Shown here one piece after another: positions 1 to 11,144 of a stretch of DNA of 64,000 bases. The notes beneath the pieces were generated by a model. The model ran no database searches. It saw only the letters and a program-made list of their open reading frames with translations, and was not told the DNA's origin. A program made the position numbers and the translations under genes. Positions within the stretch are counted from its first letter, which is position 1, and each line of letters begins with the position of its first letter. This stretch comes from Bradyrhizobium sp. CCGB12 (GTDB taxonomy: Bacteria; Pseudomonadota; Alphaproteobacteria; Rhizobiales; Xanthobacteraceae): contig NZ_JANADO010000001.1 in the NCBI RefSeq assembly GCF_024199845.1, positions 3,410,001 to 3,474,000 on the forward strand, read 5' to 3'.

Positions 1-1
1 C

Positions 2-832
2 TACGTAAAGTCGCCGCTCACCGGCGAGCAGGTGCCGCTGTCGACCTTCGCGACCTGGACCACCGATCCGGTCCGCCCGCTCTCGATCAGCCATCAGGGC
101 CAGTTCCCGGCGATCACGATCAGCTTCAACCTCGCCCAAGGCGTTGCGCTCGGCCAGGCAACTGAGGCCGTGCAGCGGGCGATGGTCGAGCTCGGCGCGC
201 CGCCGACGCTCAATTCGAGCTTCCAGGGCACCGCGCAGGCGTTCCAGCAATCGCTCGGCACCGTGCCGCTCTTGATCCTGGCAGCCCTCGTCGTGGTCTA
301 TCTGATCCTCGGCATCCTCTACGAGAGCTACATCCATCCGATCACGATTCTGTCGACCCTGCCCTCGGCCGGCGTCGGCGCGCTCGCGATCCTGATGGCG
401 GCCGGCTTCGACTTCAGCCTCATTGCATTGATCGGAATCATTCTCCTGATCGGCATCGTGAAGAAGAACGGCATCATGATGGTCGACTTCGCGATCGCCG
501 CCGAACGCGACGAGCACAAGACGCCGGAAGAATCGATCCGCCAGGCCGCGCTGCTGCGTTTCCGCCCGATCATGATGACGACGATGGCCGCGCTGCTGGG
601 CGGCGTGCCGCTGATGCTCGGTCACGGCACCGGCGCCGAGATCCGCCAACCGCTCGGCTACGCCATGGTCGGCGGCCTGATCGTCAGCCAGGCGCTGACG
701 CTGTTCACCACCCCGGTGGTCTATCTCTATCTCGACGAGCTCAACAACTGGTTCTCGGGCTGGGGCCGTTCGGGTGACGGCGAAGGTGACGAGGCGCCCG
801 CGCACGGCACCGTCAAGGAAGCCGCCGAGTAA
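2..832 (+). CDS. RND efflux permease, C-terminal part (MdtB/MdtC-like)
   Basis: The reading frame is open from the left edge, so the N-terminal three quarters lie outside the window; 276 residues are visible. They contain the end of the second periplasmic loop (a PLSTFAT segment followed by [19 protein letters not shown], typical of MdtB/MdtC-type pumps) and the last transmembrane block, including the conserved [15 protein letters not shown] helix and [22 protein letters not shown] permeases export drugs across the inner membrane using the proton gradient, with an adaptor and an outer membrane channel. The C-terminus is a charged cytoplasmic tail. The adaptor gene is presumably upstream. The family assignment is firm; the substrate is unknown. 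Confidence 0.93.
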   Translation, partial: YVKSPLTGEQVPLSTFATWTTDPVRPLSISHQGQFPAITISFNLAQGVALGQATEAVQRAMVELGAPPTLNSSFQGTAQAFQQSLGTVPLLILAALVVVYLILGILYESYIHPITILSTLPSAGVGALAILMAAGFDFSLIALIGIILLIGIVKKNGIMMVDFAIAAERDEHKTPEESIRQAALLRFRPIMMTTMAALLGGVPLMLGHGTGAEIRQPLGYAMVGGLIVSQALTLFTTPVVYLYLDELNNWFSGWGRSGDGEGDEAPAHGTVKEAAE

Positions 833-895
833 ACTTGCACCGCGCCGCCCGCAACGCTACAGCGGGGCCTCGGTTCACGCCAACGCGGTTTCGTC

Positions 896-1462
896 ATGAT
901 GATGCAATCCAGACTTGTCGCCCTCGCCGCCGCCGTTCTGTTGTCGACCGGCGCCGCCTACGCCCAGCAGAGCGCCAAGAAGAACGGCGCTCCTCCGGCC
1001 GCGCAGCCGGCGGCGACTGCTCCGACGCAAGCGCAGGCGGACGGCTCTCCGGGACAGCCCGGCTGGATCGTGCGCTGCACCAGCGCAAGCCGCGAGGCGC
1101 CGCTCGAATGCGCGATGGAGCAGAACGCGGTGCTGACCAAGACCGGCCAGACCGTCGTCCTGATCAACATCCGCATCGCGCCCGACACCCGCACGCCGAT
1201 CGCGCTGCTGCAATTGCCGCTCGGCCTCAACCTGCCCATCGGCGCCAAGCTCCAGGTCGACGAGGGCAAGACGTTCGATCTCCAGATCCAGACCTGCGAG
1301 AACCGCGGCTGCTACGCCTCGACGCCGATCGCGGCGGATCTGCTCACCGCCTTGCGGTCGGGCAAGCAGCTGAAAGTCTCCTTCCAGAACATGGCCAAGG
1401 AGACGATCGCGATCCCGATGCCGCTGAACGATTTTGCGGCGGCCTACGACAAGATCAAGTAA
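896..1462 (+). CDS. Invasion-associated locus B (IalB) family periplasmic protein
   Basis: A 188-residue protein that starts at a run of three ATG codons (896, 899, 902), so the exact start is uncertain by two residues. An N-terminal signal peptide ends near AYAQ (about residue 24), followed by an Ala/Pro/Gln-rich linker. The rest is the IalB domain: GWIVRCTS, LECAME, a beta-rich core and the CENRGCYAS segment whose cysteines probably form a disulfide. The family is periplasmic or envelope-associated; it was first linked to host-cell invasion in Bartonella but is widespread in free-living Rhizobiales, where its role is not settled. It sits 63 bp after the RND gene on the same strand and may be co-transcribed. 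Confidence 0.88.
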   Translation: MMMQSRLVALAAAVLLSTGAAYAQQSAKKNGAPPAAQPAATAPTQAQADGSPGQPGWIVRCTSASREAPLECAMEQNAVLTKTGQTVVLINIRIAPDTRTPIALLQLPLGLNLPIGAKLQVDEGKTFDLQIQTCENRGCYASTPIAADLLTALRSGKQLKVSFQNMAKETIAIPMPLNDFAAAYDKIK

Positions 1463-1471
1463 CGGCTGGCC

Positions 1472-1834
1472 TCAGGTCGCGATGTCGCTCGCCCGGAGCA
1501 GCGTCGTGAAGCCGCCATAGATCATGCGCTTGCCGTCGAACGGCATGCCCTCCATCTTCAGCCGCGGGTCCGCCATCACCTTCTTGTTGATGGCGTCGCG
1601 GCTCTCCCGGTCGCGATAGACGATCCAGGCGAAGATCACGACCTCGTCCTCCTTCGCGATCACCGCGCGCGGGAACGAGGTGAGCTCGCCATAGGGAACG
1701 TCGTCACCGATGCATTCGACGTAGTCGAGCGCGCCGTGCTCCATCCAGATCGCGCAGGCGCTCGTCGCCATCGCCTTATAGGCCTCGATATTGTCCTTGG
1801 GCACGGCGAGCACGAAACCATCGACATAGGGCAT
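1472..1834 (-). CDS. DUF1428 family protein
   Basis: A 120-residue protein beginning MPYVDGFVLAVP, the usual start of DUF1428 proteins, preceded by a good Shine-Dalgarno (AAGGAGATCC). The open frame runs much further upstream, but this start fits both the family and the ribosome binding site. The DUF1428 fold is a dimeric alpha-beta barrel (ferredoxin-like) related to ABM-type proteins; the segments DYVECIGDD, VIFAWIVYRDRE and KRMIYGGF are typical. Biochemical function is unknown. It ends 10 bp from the convergent IalB gene. Confidence 0.85.
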   Translation of the reverse strand: MPYVDGFVLAVPKDNIEAYKAMATSACAIWMEHGALDYVECIGDDVPYGELTSFPRAVIAKEDEVVIFAWIVYRDRESRDAINKKVMADPRLKMEGMPFDGKRMIYGGFTTLLRASDIAT

Positions 1835-4196
1835 CACGGATCTCCTTGGGTTGTGTGATCTAAGAACGATCGAACGCGCGGCGATCCGACCGGAGAACGC
1901 GATTTCCAGGTGAGGCAAACGGTCGCGAGCGGCGGTACGGCCGACGGACGTCCCGGGAGCGTCTGGCTCGATCATTAGATCGCCCGCGGGATGGCCCCCA
2001 CGGGACGAGCAGATCCGTGACTTGATTGCTCTGCGATTGACTGCAACTTTGTATTCGCACGCGATCGAGGGACACCTCGCGATGGCGCGTCCCCTTGCGA
2101 CACCAATCAGAAGGCCGGCGCAGCGAGTCCGAGCGTGCTGGCAGACGTGGTCGAGGAGTCCACCCATCGCCGGATCGTGCCATCGTACACATCGGCACCG
2201 TAGATCGAGCCATCGGGCCCCTTCTGCAGGTCGACGATGCCGGGAATGCCGGAATCCACGACCTGGACATTGGTGACCTGTCGGCTCGCGTTCAAGGTGG
2301 CAGCGTAGATGTTTCCATTGAGGACATCGTCGAAGAGCAGGGTGTTCTGATTGTAGAAATCTCCCGCGGTGATCGCAGCGGCATTGTCCGGAGCGCCGTG
2401 GCTGCGCGACAGGATGGGGAATACGGCAGGCAGGTCCGACGTATTGTTGCGGTTGCCATTGTTGTAAAAACTGATCGCCTGCGAAAGGTCTTGGTAGCTG
2501 CCGGTCCGGCCCGGCCCTTCCAGGTAGGGCCACCCGAAATTCGAGCCAGCCGGGCCGGTATTGATCTCTTCATAGGTGTTCCAGCCCACATCTCCGAACA
2601 CGGGCAGATTGGTGACCGGATCGAAACTGAAGCGGTAGGCGTTGCGGACACCATAATCGAATATCTTCGACTGATTGCTGTTCGGATCACTGGCCTGGTA
2701 GTAGGGGTTGCCGGGCACGCCCTCGCCCGTGGTCGGATCGACCCGCAACATCTTGCCCGACAGATTGTGGATGTCCTGGACTCGCACCGCGCGAGGGTCA
2801 GCGAAATTATATGACGTGCCGTCGCCCACGGTGAGGTAGAGATAGCCGTCGGGACCAAAATGAACGGCACCGATGGAATGGGAGTCGCCGTCCGTCGCTA
2901 GATAATCGCGAATGTTCTGATTCTGAATCCCCGCGTGGTTCGGATCGTTATCCTGCGGTCCGGTCTCTATCTGGCTGGCGGGTGCCGTTATGGTGGTGCC
3001 GTTGACGATACCTGATGGGGGAATGTTAGGATCGCCGTTGCTGTTAACGTCGGGCCGGCTCGTATAGGCCCAGATGCTGTTCTTGCCGACCAGCACGATT
3101 TCGCTCGCCGGATCGGCAACCATGGTGGCGGGGTTGACAGTCACCCTGACCAGACGAGAAGGTCGATTCCCGGCCTGATCGCGTGCTGCGAGTCCCGTTT
3201 GGCCCGCCGTTTCGGGTGGATCGTAGGTGTAGAGCAGGTAGACATAGGGATTGCTGGCGAAATTCGGGTTGATCGCGATCCCAAGTAGTCCGCGATCGCC
3301 GTACTCATTCACCTCGCTCGAAAGGTCGATGAGCGGCGTCGACCGCAGTGTGCCGTTGTCCACCACGCGCACCACACCGCCCTTCTGTGCAACCAGCATG
3401 TAGCGGCCGTCGGGAGTCCAATCGATCGCCGTTGGCTCGCTCAACCCGGTCACGGCGGTCTGGCGCGTCAGACTCCCGATATTGAGACTGTCGTTGTCGA
3501 GGATACTTACGGTGGTGGTCGTCTGTGCGCCGAGAGCGGCACCCGTTGGATTGCTCAAGGTGACGGTGAAGCTCTCGTCGGCTTCCCCTGCTGAGTCGTT
3601 GATGATCGGGACCGAGATGTTCTGGCTGAGCTGGCCGGCGGCGAAGGTGACGGTGCCCGACGATGCCGTGTAGTCCGATCCCGCGAGCGCACTGCCGTTG
3701 CTCGTTGTGAACTGGATCGTGGCGGGTTGATCGATGCTGCCGCTACGCAACAGCGTGAGGGTCGCTGAAGGCGTGGTCTCGGATACGCTCACCGCCATGT
3801 CCGCCATGGAGATGGTGGAGGGTGAATCGTCGTCGACTACGGTCACCAGCACCGTCCGGGGGACTCCCAGCGAGCCGGATGCGGGATTCTGAAGGCCGAC
3901 GGCGAACGTCTCGCTGCCCTCGACGAGTTGATCGTTCACGATCGAGACGGTGAAGCTCTTGGTGCTCTCGCCAGGTCCGAAGACAACCTGGCCCGTATTC
4001 GCTCGGCCATTGAACGTAGGTTGGATAAAGTCCAATCCAGCCTGCGCCGCCCCGGCGCTGCCTATCTCATTCGTTGTGTACTCCACAGTCGTTTGAGACT
4101 GCAGATCGCCCGATCGCGTGACTGTGATGGTTGCTGTGCCCGCCGCTTCACTGACGTAGATCGTCGCATTGTTGACCAATGAGATGATGGCCCCTG

Positions 4197-6287
4197 GAAC
4201 AAACACGACGTCCCGGAAGTAGTTTTCGTTTTGATAGACGAGGCTCGGGAAGGCGCCCTCAACGTCGTTGTAGACGCCGGCGCCTGCCGGTGCGCTCAGC
4301 CCGCCATTGGTGATGGGTGAGGCGAAGCCCTGCGACGTCAGGGCGTAGTAGCTGTTGGTGTTGACGGAGACCACGTAGGTGGTGCCGGCGGTGATGTTCA
4401 GCGGCGTGGCGAGCGCCTGCTGCTGCCAGCCCGATGCGCCTTCGTTCGTGAACGTCACCGTCGCCAGCTGCTGGCCCGTGGACGACCAGATGTACCCCAC
4501 ATGCGTGCCTGTCTCGCTGGGGGACTTGTAGAACCGGATCGCCTGGATCTGTCCGGGATTGCTGCTGGTGAAGCGCATCCCGATCTCCCAATCCACCCCT
4601 GGCCCGTCGGTGAAGTTCGGTTGAGCGGGCGTCTGGGTGGTGAACAGACTCGTGGGCCCGGAATTCAGCGCCGCAACCGGCGCCGTCGCTGCGCTCGTCA
4701 CGCTCTCGCTCGTGCCGAACGGATCGGTGTAGGCGGCATTGACCCGGATGCGCTTGCCGACCAGGCTGCCGTCGAGGGTGAGGCTCGCCGTGGTGGCGGT
4801 GAGGTTCGTCCAGGTGCTGCCGTCAGGGCTGCTCTGCCAGACATAGCCGATCGTCGCCGGCACACCATCAAGATCGGTGACGCTAGCCGTCAGAATCTGG
4901 TTCTGCGTCGCCGTGCCGTTGATCGCGACGGCACCGACGTCGTTGACGTTGGTCACCGCCGTGGCGGTCGCGGGGCTCAATGGAGTCTCGCTGCTGCCCT
5001 GGAGGTCCGTATACGTGGCGGTGGCACGCACGAAGCTGCCGACGTGGGCCTGCCCAAGGATCAACGTGCTCGCCGTCGCGCCGCTGATGTTGGTCCAGGT
5101 ACTGCCGTTCGCGCTCTGCTGCCACTGATAGGTGATGGTGGCCGGCACTCCGTCCGCATCGCTCACGGTCGCCGTCAACGCCTGGTTCTGCGTCGGTGTC
5201 CCGCTGACACTCACCACGCCTGGGTGATTGTTGGGGTTCGACGTACCGGACACGAACACGACGTCCCGGAAATAGTTCTCGTTCTGATAGACGAGGTTCG
5301 GGAAGACGCCTGCGGCATCGTTGTAGACGCCGGCGCCGATCGGCGCGCTCAGCCCGCCGTTGGTGATGGGTGAGGCGAAGCCCTGCGACGTCAGGGCGTA
5401 GTAGCTGTTGGTGTTGACGGAGACCACGTAGGTGGTGCCCGCGGTGATGGTCAGCGGCGCGGCGAGCGCCTGCTGCTGCCAGCCCGATGCGCCTTCGCTC
5501 GTGAACGTCACCGTCGCCAGTTGCTGGCCCGTGGCCGACCAGATTTTCCCCACATGCGTGCCCGTCTCGCTGGGGGACTTGTAGAACCGGATCGCCTGGA
5601 TCTGTCCGGGATTGCTGCTGGTGAAGCGCATCCCGAGCTCCCAATCCGCCCCTGGCCCGTCGGTGAAGTTCGGTTGAGCTGGCGTCTGGGTGGTGAACAG
5701 ACTCGTGGGCCCGGAATTCAGCGCCGCAACCGGCGCCGTCGCTGCGCTCGTCACGCTCTCGCTCGTGCCGAACGGATCGGTGTAGGCGGCATTGACCCGG
5801 ATACGCTTGCCGACCAGGCTGCCGTCGAGGGTGAGGCTCGCCGTGGTGGCGGTGAGGTTCGTCCAGGTGCTGCCATCAGGGCTGCTCTGCCAGACATAGC
5901 CGATCGTCGCCGGCACACCATCGAGATCGGTGACGCTAGCCGTCAGAATCTGGTTCTGGGTCGCCGTGCCGTTGATCGCGACGGCACCAGCGTCGTTGAC
6001 GTTGGTCACCGCCGTGGCGGTCGCGGGGCTCAATGGAGTCTCGCTGCTGCCCTGGAGGTCCGTATACGTGGCGGTGGCACGCACGAAGCTGCCGACGTGG
6101 GCCTGCCCAAGGATCAACGTGCTCGCCGTCGCGCCGCTGATGTTGGTCCAGGTACTGCCGTTCGCGCTCTGCTGCCACTGATAGGTGATGGTGGCCGGCA
6201 CTCCGTCCGCATCGCTCACGGTCGCCGTCAACGCCTGGTTCTGCGTCGGTGTCCCGCTGACACTCACCACGCCTGGGTGATTGTTGG
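4197..6287 (-). repeat. Tandem duplication of a 1,053-bp in-frame unit
   Basis: Two head-to-tail copies within the giant gene, at about 4197-5234 and 5250-6287, are offset by exactly 1,053 bp (351 codons). For example ACGTCCCGGA recurs at 4208 and 5261, and GCCTGGGTGATTGTTGG at 5218 and 6271. Each copy encodes two Ig-like modules plus one DUF4082 domain. The proteins differ at only a handful of sites (for instance ADWELGM against VDWEIGM, and GKIWSAT against GYIWSST). The high nucleotide identity suggests a recent duplication or continued gene conversion; the unit could also expand or contract by recombination. Confidence 0.93.
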
Positions 6288-6332
6288 CGGTCACGACCAG
6301 CGGGGTGGCTGCGCTCGTCCGGTTGGTTTCCG

Positions 6333-6340
6333 CCCCCCCC
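6333..6340 (-). other. Homopolymer G8 tract at the frameshift site
   Basis: Eight consecutive C on the plus strand (G8 on the coding strand) at the point where the two frames of the giant gene must be joined. A tract of seven G gives a continuous frame. Such tracts are frequent sites of sequencing error and, in some surface-protein genes, of slipped-strand phase variation. The sequence alone cannot separate these. Confidence 0.85.
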
Positions 6341-7604
6341 AAGCTGGTCAGTATAACTGACGAGCACGCGGACTTGCCGGCCGACCTGTGCGGGTTGCAG
6401 CGTCAGCGTGGCTCCCGTGGCATTCGCGATGTTGCTCCAGGTGCCATTGATCAATTGTTGCCAGCGGTACGTTATCGAAACGTTCGTTAGACCATCACGA
6501 TCGGTGACGTCGGCCTTCAGGATCTGCCCTTGAACCGGCGCGCCCGTTGTGGCCACGACGCCTGCATCGTTGACGTTTGCGATGGCCGTTGTCGCTGCGC
6601 TGGCGACGGACTGAGCGCTGCCGGCGGCGTCAGTGTAGCTAACGACGGCACGGACGCGCATCGCAACCTGCGCCTGTGTGAGTGTTAGCGCCTTGCCCGT
6701 TGCGCCAGCAGCGATATCGCTCCATGTGACGCCGCCGTCCGAACTCTGTTGCCATTGGTATCCAATGGATGTCCCCGACGGGAGGCCGTCGACATCCGTT
6801 ACGTTTGCAACGAGGACTTGGTTCTGCGTCGAAGTGCCACTCAAGGAAACGACCCCGATGTCGTTACCGGCAGGGTTGGTCGCGACGATCACGGGCGTGG
6901 CGGCGCTCGTTCGATTGGACTCAGACCCACCTAGCTGATCCGTGTAGGTTACGCGAACCCGCACCTGCCGGCCAACTTGCGCGGCTTGAAGCGTATAGGT
7001 CACCCCTGTCGCTTGCGAGATGTTGCTCCAGCTTCCGTTGGTCAGTTGCTGCCAGCGATAGCTGATCGCCACGTTCGCCAATCCGTCCAGATCGGTGACG
7101 CTGGCAGTCAGCGTCTGCCCTTGAACCGTCGTGCCGACGATGCTGGCTACGCCCACATCATTGACGTTGCCGACGGACGCAGTCGCGGGGCTGAAGTCTT
7201 GCTCTGCGTTTCCCGCGGCATCAGCGTAGCTCACGCCGGCGCGGACGAGCGTGCCCACGTATGCCTGCTGCAGTGTCAGGGAACTCGCGGTTGCTCCCGC
7301 AATGTCGGTCCAGCTCACGCCATTGTCGGCGCTTTGCTGCCACTGGTAAGCGATGGGTGCCCCCACTGGGATGCCATCGACATCCGTGATGTTTGCAGCC
7401 AGAGTTTGATTCTGAGTTGATGTACCGCTGAGAGAAACGACGCCTGCTACCATGACGCCCTCCAGCACTATAAAATTTGTAGAAAATAAACGAAAAGATT
7501 AGCTCCGTTCTGTGCGATGTGTAAAGCGAGCATTGTCGGTGTCTCGGCAAGGGAAGTGTGCCGAGGCGAAAAACCCAAAGATGCTCAGGTATGTAGCGGG
7601 CCTT

Positions 7605-7678
7605 TGGCTGGGGAACCTGGATTCGAACCAAGACAAACAGAGTCAGAGTCTGTTGTGCTACCGTTACACCATTCCCCA
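7605..7678 (-). tRNA. tRNA-Gln (anticodon CUG)
   Basis: On the minus strand the cloverleaf reads: acceptor TGGGGAA paired with TTCCCCA, a D-arm with AACGGTAG, anticodon stem ACAGA/TCTGT around the loop CTCTGAC (anticodon CTG), T-arm CTTGG TTCGAAT CCAGG, and an encoded 3' CCA. The length is 74 nt with CCA. It lies upstream of the giant gene and downstream of the TctC gene. No integrase or duplicated tRNA 3' end was seen, so there is no sign that it is an occupied attachment site. Confidence 0.96.
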
Positions 7679-7927
7679 ACGGAATAGTCGAACAAATTCA
7701 ATGACTTGCTGATTTGCTCGACTGTCACCGGAAGCGCGTTTAGCGCAAATCACGGCTCAGGCGTGGCAGGGTTCTACCCGCTCGTCCCCGGGCTGGCAAG
7801 CGCTGCGGTGGATGGATGCTGCTTCCTCAACAGTGGGAGCAGGACCCAGCCATTCGTCCGCTTCGCCGGTCGAGCCGGGAAGCGTTCCGCAGACGTCTCG
7901 AACGCCTGGAGACCGCGACCTTGGCGG

Positions 7928-8899
7928 CTACTCCAGCTTGATGTTCGCGGCCTCGATCACCTTCTTCCACCGTGCCGTCTCGGCAGTGATGTAGGCCGCA
8001 AACGGTTCGGAATCCAACGCGACCGCGGTGGCACCGAGTTCGGCCATCTTCTGCACCGTGTCCGGCTGCTGCATGAAGGCGCGGATCTCGGCCGAGAGCT
8101 TTTCGACGATCGGTTTCGGCGTGCCTGATGGCACGAAGAAGCCATGCCAGGCCACGGCCTCGAAGCCCGGCAGGAATTCGGCGACGGCGGGAGCTTCGGG
8201 ATCGAAGGCAGCCCGCTTCGGCGTCGCCGTCGCGAGCAGTGCGAGCGCGCCGGTCTTCACCTGCGGCAGCAGCAGCGGCACGTTGTCGAAGGCGAGATCG
8301 ATCTGGCCGCTCAACAGATCCGTCAGCATTTGGCTGGACCCCTTGTAGGGCACGTGCACCATCTTGGTCCCGGTCATCTGCTGGAACAGCTCGCCAGCGA
8401 GATGCTGCGAGGTGCCGACGCCGGCCGAGCCGAACGAGACCTTGTCCGGATTCGCCTTCAGATAGGCGATCAGCTCCGGCACTGTGCGCGCCTTGATCTT
8501 GTTGGGGTTCACGACGAGCACGTTGGGCACGACGCTGATCTGGGCAACCGGCGCAAGATCTTTGTCCGGCTGGTAGCTGAGCTTCGGACCATAGAGTGAC
8601 GGATTGATCGCGAGCGCGGACGTGCTGGCAACGCCGATCGTGATGCCATCAGGCGCCGACTTCGCCAGCCGCGTCACCCCGAGGATGGAGCCGGCGCCAC
8701 CGACATTCTCGACCACGAACGGCTTGCCGAGCTTCGCCTGCAAATGGTTGGAGACCATGCGGGCGAAGATGTCGGCGGTACCGCCGGCAGCGAAGGGAAC
8801 GATCACCGTCACCTGCTTGGACGGATAGCCGTCCTGGGCCTTTGCCGGTGAGGCCGCCAGCAGCATGAGTGAGGCAAGAACAAGCCACATCGATCTCAT
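7928..8899 (-). CDS. Tripartite tricarboxylate transporter substrate-binding protein (TctC/Bug family)
   Basis: A 323-residue exported solute-binding protein. A signal peptide (MRSMWLVLASLMLLAASPAKAQ) is followed by the Bug-family opening YPSKQVTVIVPFAAGGTADIFAR and the conserved VENVGGAGSILG and FGSAGVGTSQHLAGELF blocks. These proteins bind small carboxylates in the periplasm and deliver them to TctA/TctB membrane partners, which are not encoded here, so it is an orphan receptor. It follows the Fe-alcohol dehydrogenase gene after 62 bp on the same strand, which suggests that it captures the substrate of this operon. Confidence 0.93.
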   Translation of the reverse strand: MRSMWLVLASLMLLAASPAKAQDGYPSKQVTVIVPFAAGGTADIFARMVSNHLQAKLGKPFVVENVGGAGSILGVTRLAKSAPDGITIGVASTSALAINPSLYGPKLSYQPDKDLAPVAQISVVPNVLVVNPNKIKARTVPELIAYLKANPDKVSFGSAGVGTSQHLAGELFQQMTGTKMVHVPYKGSSQMLTDLLSGQIDLAFDNVPLLLPQVKTGALALLATATPKRAAFDPEAPAVAEFLPGFEAVAWHGFFVPSGTPKPIVEKLSAEIRAFMQQPDTVQKMAELGATAVALDSEPFAAYITAETARWKKVIEAANIKLE

Positions 8900-8961
8900 C
8901 GAAGTTTCCTCTGTTTTACATGTTGTTGATTTGCGTGTCGCGAGCGAGCGACGTGGAACGG

Positions 8962-10092
8962 CTAGAACGCGACCTCGTACATGTTCAGGATCGCATCCCG
9001 GCCGAGGTCGCGCGGATTGTTGTCGAGCAGGCGGCGAATGGCGTGCGCCTCATCGGCCATCACCCCGAGGTCGTCCCGGGGCACGCCGAGCGCCGACAGC
9101 CGCATTTCGATGCCGAGATCAGCACAGAATTTGTAGGTGGCGTCGAACACCAGCTTCGCATCGTCCTGCTCCGGCAATCCAAGCGCCCCGAGCACAGCGA
9201 CAGTCTTCGCCTTCACGGCCGGCATGTTGAACGCCAGCGTGTGCGGGAAGATCACGGCGCAGGCCCGGCCATGGGCGATATGATGGCGCGTGCCGAGCGG
9301 ATAGGCGACCGCATGACCGGCAGTGGTGTTCACAGGCCCCAGACAATAGCCGCCATAGAGCGAGGCCAGTGCCAGACCTGCACGCGCCTCGCGATCGTCG
9401 CCGTCGGCCACCGCGCGCTTGAGATACTGCCCGACCAGCCGCGCGCCCTCGAGCGCATAGAGGTCGATCGCGGGATGCGCCTTGCGGCTCGTATAGGCCT
9501 CGACGCAATGCGCCAACGCGTCGACGCCGGTCGCCGCGGTGATCTCCTTCGGCACCGTCATCGTCAGATCCGGATCGACGATGGCGATATCGGCCAGCAT
9601 GAACCGGCTCTGCACCGCCTGCTTGTTCTGGCTGACAGGGTCGGTGACGAGGGCACGGGTGCCGGCCTCGCTGCCGGTCCCGGACGTGGTGGGGATCTGC
9701 ATCAGTGCCATGCTGCGGCCCGCCACCTTCTCCGGCCCGACGATGTCGGCGAAGGCCACATCGCTCGTGCACATCACCGCGACCAGCTTGGCCAGATCCA
9801 TCGCGCTGCCGCCGCCGAACCCGACGACGAGATCGGGCTTGGCTGCGCGTGCCATCGCGACCGCCTTGTCAAGGTTGGGCAGGTCCGGCTCCGGCTTCAC
9901 GTCGCCGAACACCTTCACTGCGCCCGGCAGCGCCAGCGCGTCGACGCGGCGCGCGTTGAACGGGTCGGAGATCACCAATGGCCGTTTTGCGCCGATCCGC
10001 TCGGCGAAGCGTGCCGCAGCGGCAATCGTGCCGCAGCCGAATTCGAGGACGGTCGGACGAAGGATCTCGATGGGCGTGAAGGCGTTGGTCAT
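8962..10092 (-). CDS. Iron-containing alcohol dehydrogenase
   Basis: A 376-residue group III (Fe-dependent) dehydrogenase. NAD(P)-binding GGGSAMDL lies near residue 94 and TTSGTGSEA near 135. The metal ligands are all visible: Asp191 and His195 in DALAHCVEAY, His260 in TAGHAVAYPLG and His274 in HHIAHGRA. The family includes maleylacetate reductase, lactaldehyde reductase and 4-hydroxybutyrate dehydrogenase. The start is ambiguous: ATG 10092 fits the family length, while ATG 10110 overlaps the pdxA stop as ATGA and would add six residues. Its place directly after pdxA suggests it reduces an aldehyde or oxidises an alcohol made from the four-carbon acid. The exact substrate cannot be read from the sequence. 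Confidence 0.9.
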   Translation of the reverse strand: MTNAFTPIEILRPTVLEFGCGTIAAAARFAERIGAKRPLVISDPFNARRVDALALPGAVKVFGDVKPEPDLPNLDKAVAMARAAKPDLVVGFGGGSAMDLAKLVAVMCTSDVAFADIVGPEKVAGRSMALMQIPTTSGTGSEAGTRALVTDPVSQNKQAVQSRFMLADIAIVDPDLTMTVPKEITAATGVDALAHCVEAYTSRKAHPAIDLYALEGARLVGQYLKRAVADGDDREARAGLALASLYGGYCLGPVNTTAGHAVAYPLGTRHHIAHGRACAVIFPHTLAFNMPAVKAKTVAVLGALGLPEQDDAKLVFDATYKFCADLGIEMRLSALGVPRDDLGVMADEAHAIRRLLDNNPRDLGRDAILNMYEVAF

Positions 10093-10106
10093 CGTGCGTT
10101 CAGGTC

Positions 10107-11140
<1,034 letters not shown>

Positions 11141-11144
<4 letters not shown>

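Larger units (their letters stand above)
2107..7453 (-). pseudogene. Giant Ig-like/DUF4082/Calx-beta protein with C-terminal glucose/sorbosone dehydrogenase domain, frameshifted
   Basis: One gene read in two frames. ATG 7453 is favoured over GTG 7468 because GGAGGGCGTC precedes it. The first frame runs to the G8 tract at 6333-6340 and otherwise stops at 5936; the second continues to 2107. Removing one G restores a single frame of about 1,781 residues, and the text across the joint (YTDQLGG, then AETNRTSAATP) matches its own paralogous module (YTDQLGGSESNRTSAATP). Domain order: eight Ig-like modules of about 100 residues (motifs TQNQ or QGQ, then YxWQQ), with a DUF4082 domain after modules 6 and 8, two Calx-beta domains (one reads VSETTPSATLTLLRSG), then a glucose/sorbosone dehydrogenase-like beta-propeller (GDRGLLGIAINPNF, DGDSHSIGAVHFGPDGYLYLTVGDG). 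There is no N-terminal signal peptide, so type I secretion is possible. The frameshift may be an assembly error, a phase-variable switch or true decay. A PQQ cofactor is known for some relatives but is not proven here. Confidence 0.82.

Noticed and set aside
1472..2533. Extended 353-codon version of the DUF1428 gene
   Set aside because: The upstream part has no family similarity and is antisense-like; the ribosome binding site and family start both point to 1834.
4197..6287. Duplicated region as an assembly artefact or a CRISPR-like array
   Set aside because: The copies differ at scattered positions and the offset is an exact multiple of three, so a real in-frame protein repeat is more likely; units are far too long for CRISPR.
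7605..7678. tRNA-Gln as the attachment site of an integrative element
   Set aside because: No integrase gene nearby and no second copy of the tRNA 3' end was seen in the window.
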